Source: JANQEU01 sp965242805
Lineage (GTDB): Bacteria > Bacteroidota > Bacteroidia > Cytophagales > Cyclobacteriaceae
Direction: 5' to 3'
DNA length: 64,000 nucleotides
Assembly (NCBI GenBank): GCA_965242805.1
Contig: CBDETD010000002.1
Location: forward strand, 124,001 to 188,000
The notes under the pieces were generated by a model. That model saw nothing but the letters and a program-made list of their open reading frames with translations, ran no database searches and had not been told where the DNA came from. This document shows positions 60,773 to 64,000 of this stretch, piece after piece. The translations under genes and the position numbers were made by a program. Position 1 is the first letter of the stretch. The number at the start of each line of letters is the position of its first letter.

Positions 60773-61255
60773 TTACCAGGCTTTCATTGATCCAAGATTC
60801 ACTTCTGCAACCTCTTGGAACTTAATATCTCGGACCATGTCCAGGTTTCCCCACATCTTGTGATAACCCTTGGTCATCCTAAAGGGTGAGAGTATCCTCC
60901 TCAGGCGCTTTTTCTCACTTTCGGTTGCCTTTCTGGATTTACCAGCTGTCCCAATCAATCGCAAAGCCGGTGGATCTTTGAATCTACCTGCAATGGTGGA
61001 TCTAATCCAATACCAAAGACCACTGTTAACTCCCATGATAACAACTTTCTGATTCTTATCAAGATTTGTTGGCATACTGTTGGTAAAGATCTCAAAGAAT
61101 GTTCCAGTACCATCATGATTCAATAGAAGCGATCCGATAGGGGTGATCCATGGATTCCCATCGGGAGAGATCGTTGAAATTGAGAAATGAAAAGAAGATT
61201 TCCTGTACTGTCGGAAATACCTGCGGATCTTATTCCAGTCTTTTTCTAAATCCAT
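60773..61255 (-). CDS. Pyridoxamine-5'-phosphate-oxidase-like FMN-binding protein
   Basis: A 160-residue protein of the split-barrel flavin fold. The pattern FHFSISTISPDGNPWITPIGSL followed by a hydrophobic core with KVVIMGVNSGLWYW, and LRLIGTAGKSRKA, fits the PNPOx-like family. Members bind FMN or F420 and reduce or protect small molecules. It lies 9 bp downstream of the DUF4386 gene on the same strand. The reaction is unknown. Confidence 0.75.
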   Translation of the reverse strand: MDLEKDWNKIRRYFRQYRKSSFHFSISTISPDGNPWITPIGSLLLNHDGTGTFFEIFTNSMPTNLDKNQKVVIMGVNSGLWYWIRSTIAGRFKDPPALRLIGTAGKSRKATESEKKRLRRILSPFRMTKGYHKMWGNLDMVRDIKFQEVAEVNLGSMKAW

Positions 61256-61264
61256 ACGAATTAG

Positions 61265-61948
61265 TTATGCTTTTGTATTATTTGTAATTGGTTCTTTAAA
61301 ACCTTTGATAAGGAGCCATAAGATCAAAACCATTATGAATACCCCATTTTGAATGTAAAACCCAAAATCCACATCAATTCCAAAAATCTGGATCCACGTA
61401 ACCGTAATCACTATCAATTGCGCTATTATTCCCCATAGTGAGAGTACTGCCGGGATCATTTTAGTTATGTAAAGAAAGATATAGAATATCGATGAGGAAG
61501 CCGCACTTAATATCAATGAGAAGAAATGGGCCTGAAGGTATGAATCCCAAAGGTAGAAGCCCAGGTTTTTAATGTCCACGGATTCCGACAACGTTGAGAT
61601 ACTTGTACTCAGGTTTATTAAAGAAAGCCTATAGACATCACTTACAAGAATAGTAACCATATAGATTATGTATAGTCCGATGTACCAGATGGACATTCTT
61701 TTATTAAATGCTCTAATCATTGGATATATGATGATTGCCATTGCCATAATAAGCAGTGAGGCCAGTATATCCAGTAAAACTGAAAGACGCATCGTAAAAG
61801 CATTTTCTGATATTGTTTTATAAAAGCCTGCCGTTTCAAACATAGTCGAAGACAAGCCTCTAAGGTTCAGACTTGATGAACCAATAATTACGGTCAAGAG
61901 AAAAAGGAATCCGATCAATCGGCCGGTATTTCGATGAGAAAGAGTCAT
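61265..61948 (-). CDS. DUF4386 family integral membrane protein
   Basis: A 227-residue inner-membrane protein with six predicted helices. The N-terminal RNTGRLIGFLFLLTVIIG block and the loop NLGFYLWDSYLQAHFFSLI match the DUF4386 pattern. The family has no established function. It is followed at 9 bp by a flavin-fold protein, so the two are probably co-transcribed, and it is divergent from a HXXEE protein over a 106-bp gap. Confidence 0.78.
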   Translation of the reverse strand: MTLSHRNTGRLIGFLFLLTVIIGSSSLNLRGLSSTMFETAGFYKTISENAFTMRLSVLLDILASLLIMAMAIIIYPMIRAFNKRMSIWYIGLYIIYMVTILVSDVYRLSLINLSTSISTLSESVDIKNLGFYLWDSYLQAHFFSLILSAASSSIFYIFLYITKMIPAVLSLWGIIAQLIVITVTWIQIFGIDVDFGFYIQNGVFIMVLILWLLIKGFKEPITNNTKA

Positions 61949-62054
61949 TTGATAAGATTTTAGTAGATTTCGAGAGATAATATTTATAATTCATCAATTG
62001 TTTACGATGTTTTAACTATTCCGTTGAACTAAGACTACGAATCTCGTATAGCTG

Positions 62055-62504
62055 ATGAAACTTTTCTCGTCCACCAACATATCGTGGTTATTTCCGCTTG
62101 TATTTTTTATTCATCAACTTGAGGAGTATTGGGGTGAATTCCCAGAATGGTATTCCCAGCTATTAAATGTCGATCTGTCCTTATCAGAGTGGTTATGGAT
62201 AAACGTAATTGGATTGGTCTTGATAACTATAATTTCCCTGTCTTACCTGGTTACGAAAAATGCAATGGTGTTGGTAGCTATGGGAGCATTAGGAGTGTTT
62301 AATGGTACTATTCACCTTGTCATCACACTGTTCACTCTTCAATATTCACCAGGAGTAGTTTCGGGCATATCACTATTTTTCCCATTGGGTTATATTGTAT
62401 TTAAACATAACTATTGGACTTTATTACCAGGTGAACGTTTTGTGGCCATTATGATTGGTGTTGTCATATTATTGATCGCGAGTTTGACGGCGATGAATAT
62501 TTAA
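62055..62504 (+). CDS. HXXEE-motif integral membrane protein
   Basis: A 149-residue protein with about five helices. The first helix carries H20-Q-L-E23-E24 (FFIHQLEEYWGEFPEWY), which defines the HXXEE family. A second His is in FNGTIHLVITL. The two motifs together suggest a metal or substrate site in the membrane, as discussed for this family, but the function is not known. It lies 72 bp before the cytochrome P450 gene on the same strand. Confidence 0.8.
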   Translation: MKLFSSTNISWLFPLVFFIHQLEEYWGEFPEWYSQLLNVDLSLSEWLWINVIGLVLITIISLSYLVTKNAMVLVAMGALGVFNGTIHLVITLFTLQYSPGVVSGISLFFPLGYIVFKHNYWTLLPGERFVAIMIGVVILLIASLTAMNI

Positions 62505-62547
62505 AATGGTATGTTGGCAAGCTCGTAATGTTCAAATTTTCCTATTC

Positions 62548-62568
62548 TAAAACTGTATACTAGTTTTA
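62548..62568. promoter_or_regulatory. Perfect inverted repeat just before the P450 gene
   Basis: TAAAACT (62548-62554) and AGTTTTA (62562-62568) are perfect inverted copies around GTATACT, ending 8 bp before the ATG. TAGTTTTA within it is one base from the TAnnTTTG -7 element. A regulator bound here would overlap the likely promoter and start. Confidence 0.4.
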
Positions 62569-62576
62569 TCTCCTTT

Positions 62577-63899
62577 ATGCAGCCACCGAAAGCATTTCCG
62601 TCAAAAAATAAGTTTTCCAATCTAAGGTCATTCCAGAAAAATGCACTGGGATATATGGATCAAGCCATAAAAGAACAAGGTTCTCCTGTTGATTTGAATT
62701 TGCCAATGGGTGATTTTGTTTTGGTAAATGATCCGGATCAATTTGCTAAAGTATTTGCTGATGAAAGAGATTTTTATCGCAAAAGCAAGGGCTATCGTGA
62801 AATAGCCCTTGTGCTGGGAAATGGTTTGTTGACAGCAGAAGGTGAGGAGTGGAGAGAGCAACGTCGAGCCCTTCAGCCATCTTTTCACAAAAGTGAATTG
62901 CGCAAACTCCTTCCTGCCATATGGCAGACAGGTGAGGATTATATTCAATCCATCAAAACTGGATCCACTATCAGGTTGGATACAGAAATGAGTGGATTGA
63001 CAATGAGTATTCTGCTCAATTCATTGATCAAGTATCAGAGTGATGAAATGATATCCAAAATGAGTGAACACATCATGTTTGGTCAGGACTTCATAGTCAA
63101 TCGGATACGAAGCCCTTTCAAATGGCCGGTATGGATTCCAACTAAGACAAACCGGCAATATCACAGAATGATGCGAGATGCCAATGACATAATACAAACT
63201 TGCGTGAATGATTACAGGGTAAATACACATAAAGTTGAGGACCTTCTGACAACGTTGATTGAATTCTATGATCCCGATGAGGGATTTATTGAAATAAGGA
63301 ATCAGCTGTTGACTTTTCTTGTTGCAGGTCATGAAACTTCGGCCATTGCCATGACATGGACTTTACATCTTCTAGCACATCACCCAGATATCCAGCAACG
63401 ACTATACGAGGAGGTTAGGGGCTTTGGGAATTTAGAGGATATGGACGTGATGGACTATTCAGGTTTGGAGTTTACTCAACAGGTGATCAAGGAATCGCTT
63501 CGGTATTATCCCCCAATTTGGAACATCGTCCGAAGGGCAATCAAGACTCATAGCCTAGGTGATTATGACATAAAACCAGGGAAACAAGTCATGCTGAATA
63601 TTTATCTGATGCATCATAATCATGAATACTGGAATAATCCTGAATCCTATTCGCCTGAGAGATTTAAACCTGACTCATTTAAAAGCTTACATAATTTCCA
63701 ATATCTACCATTCGGGGGTGGTAATAGATTCTGCATTGGAAATAACTTTGCCCTGTATGAAATCTTACTCTTGCTCGTACAGTTTGTTAGAAACTTTGAG
63801 ATCTTACCCCGGTCAGCGAAAACCGTTCCTTTCAACCCACTTCTGACACTCAGGCCTAAGGACCCGGTAGAGGTTAAATTGATTAACAGAAAATATTAG
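62577..63899 (+). CDS. Cytochrome P450 monooxygenase
   Basis: A 440-residue soluble P450. The oxygen-binding I-helix is FLVAGHETSAIAMTW. The K-helix ExxR is in ESLRYYPPIW, and the heme loop is YLPFGGGNRFCIGNNFA with thiolate Cys386. PERFKPD precedes it. It inserts oxygen into a small substrate using an electron-transfer partner encoded elsewhere. The sequence type is closest to bacterial enzymes that resemble eukaryotic class P450s (for example CYP102-like fatty acid or terpene hydroxylases). It lies after a small HXXEE membrane gene. The substrate is unknown. No ferredoxin gene adjoins it. Confidence 0.93.
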   Translation: MQPPKAFPSKNKFSNLRSFQKNALGYMDQAIKEQGSPVDLNLPMGDFVLVNDPDQFAKVFADERDFYRKSKGYREIALVLGNGLLTAEGEEWREQRRALQPSFHKSELRKLLPAIWQTGEDYIQSIKTGSTIRLDTEMSGLTMSILLNSLIKYQSDEMISKMSEHIMFGQDFIVNRIRSPFKWPVWIPTKTNRQYHRMMRDANDIIQTCVNDYRVNTHKVEDLLTTLIEFYDPDEGFIEIRNQLLTFLVAGHETSAIAMTWTLHLLAHHPDIQQRLYEEVRGFGNLEDMDVMDYSGLEFTQQVIKESLRYYPPIWNIVRRAIKTHSLGDYDIKPGKQVMLNIYLMHHNHEYWNNPESYSPERFKPDSFKSLHNFQYLPFGGGNRFCIGNNFALYEILLLLVQFVRNFEILPRSAKTVPFNPLLTLRPKDPVEVKLINRKY

Positions 63900-64000
63900 T
63901 TTAATGTTGAAATATCGGACTTAACAAAACGTTAACAATGAAATTCACACCTTTTTTCACTTAACCCTGTCTATAAGGTTAGTCAAACTGAAATGAACTA

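Noticed and set aside
63900..64000. Feature in the last 101 bp
   Set aside because: Only short frames and an AACGTT-like string are present; nothing can be supported.

Overview
The window looks like chromosome from a free-living, probably marine or environmental, member of the Bacteroidota (most likely Cytophagales-like). The grounds are two SusC/SusD outer-membrane pairs, many SPII lipoproteins, two proteins with type IX secretion (T9SS) C-terminal sorting domains, a GH92 and a GH38 alpha-mannosidase, DUF1080 and Gfo/Idh/MocA genes, and almost no Shine-Dalgarno sequences. No tRNA, rRNA, insertion sequence, prophage or CRISPR array was seen. Base composition is moderately AT-rich and even throughout.

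Layout. (1) 1-19.4 kb is a mannose-type polysaccharide utilization locus. It holds the tail of a sialate O-acetylesterase, a GntR/UTRA repressor overlapping an ECF sigma factor, then a tightly packed run of SusC, SusD, a two-domain phosphomannose isomerase, an MFS sugar porter, GH92, an esterase, and FG-GAP/ASPIC-UnbV (CRTAC1-like) proteins around a small lipoprotein. (2) 19.4-31.6 kb is an accessory glycan region: three DUF4185/DUF5005-like putative glycosidases, a mannonate dehydratase/DUF4432/SMP-30 lactonase operon, and a GH38 alpha-mannosidase overlapping an unknown exported protein. (3) 31.5-37.8 kb holds an APH-type kinase overlapping an enolase paralogue with altered active-site residues, a T9SS-exported vanadium-haloperoxidase-like protein, and an SDR-FAH pair like that of non-phosphorylative fucose/fuconate breakdown. 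(4) 37.8-45 kb is a signalling block: a TPR lipoprotein, a GAF histidine kinase with a degenerate ATP lid, a periplasmic-binding-protein histidine kinase next to a membrane class III cyclase, DUF6265 and an AEC transporter. It ends in a structured inverted-repeat element at 44981-45113. (5) 45.2-55.7 kb has a second SusC/SusD pair, a PD40 propeller, and DUF1080, Gfo/Idh, SGNH and SLC13 genes. (6) 55.7-64 kb is housekeeping-like: cydAB, an ABC transporter, small flavin and membrane proteins, and a cytochrome P450.

How it may work. Outer glycan is captured by SusCD. GH92, GH38 and the esterase trim it, and mannose enters through the MFS porter. Mannose can then go through phosphorylation and ManA to fructose-6-phosphate. 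The lactonase and mannonate dehydratase hint at a parallel oxidative route by mannonate. Control is probably by the GntR/ECF module, because SusC lacks the STN domain needed for classical sigma/anti-sigma signalling. The least explained items are the enolase-like/kinase pair, the GntR-ECF module and the structured element near 45 kb. All function calls come from reading motifs and context; no database search was run.
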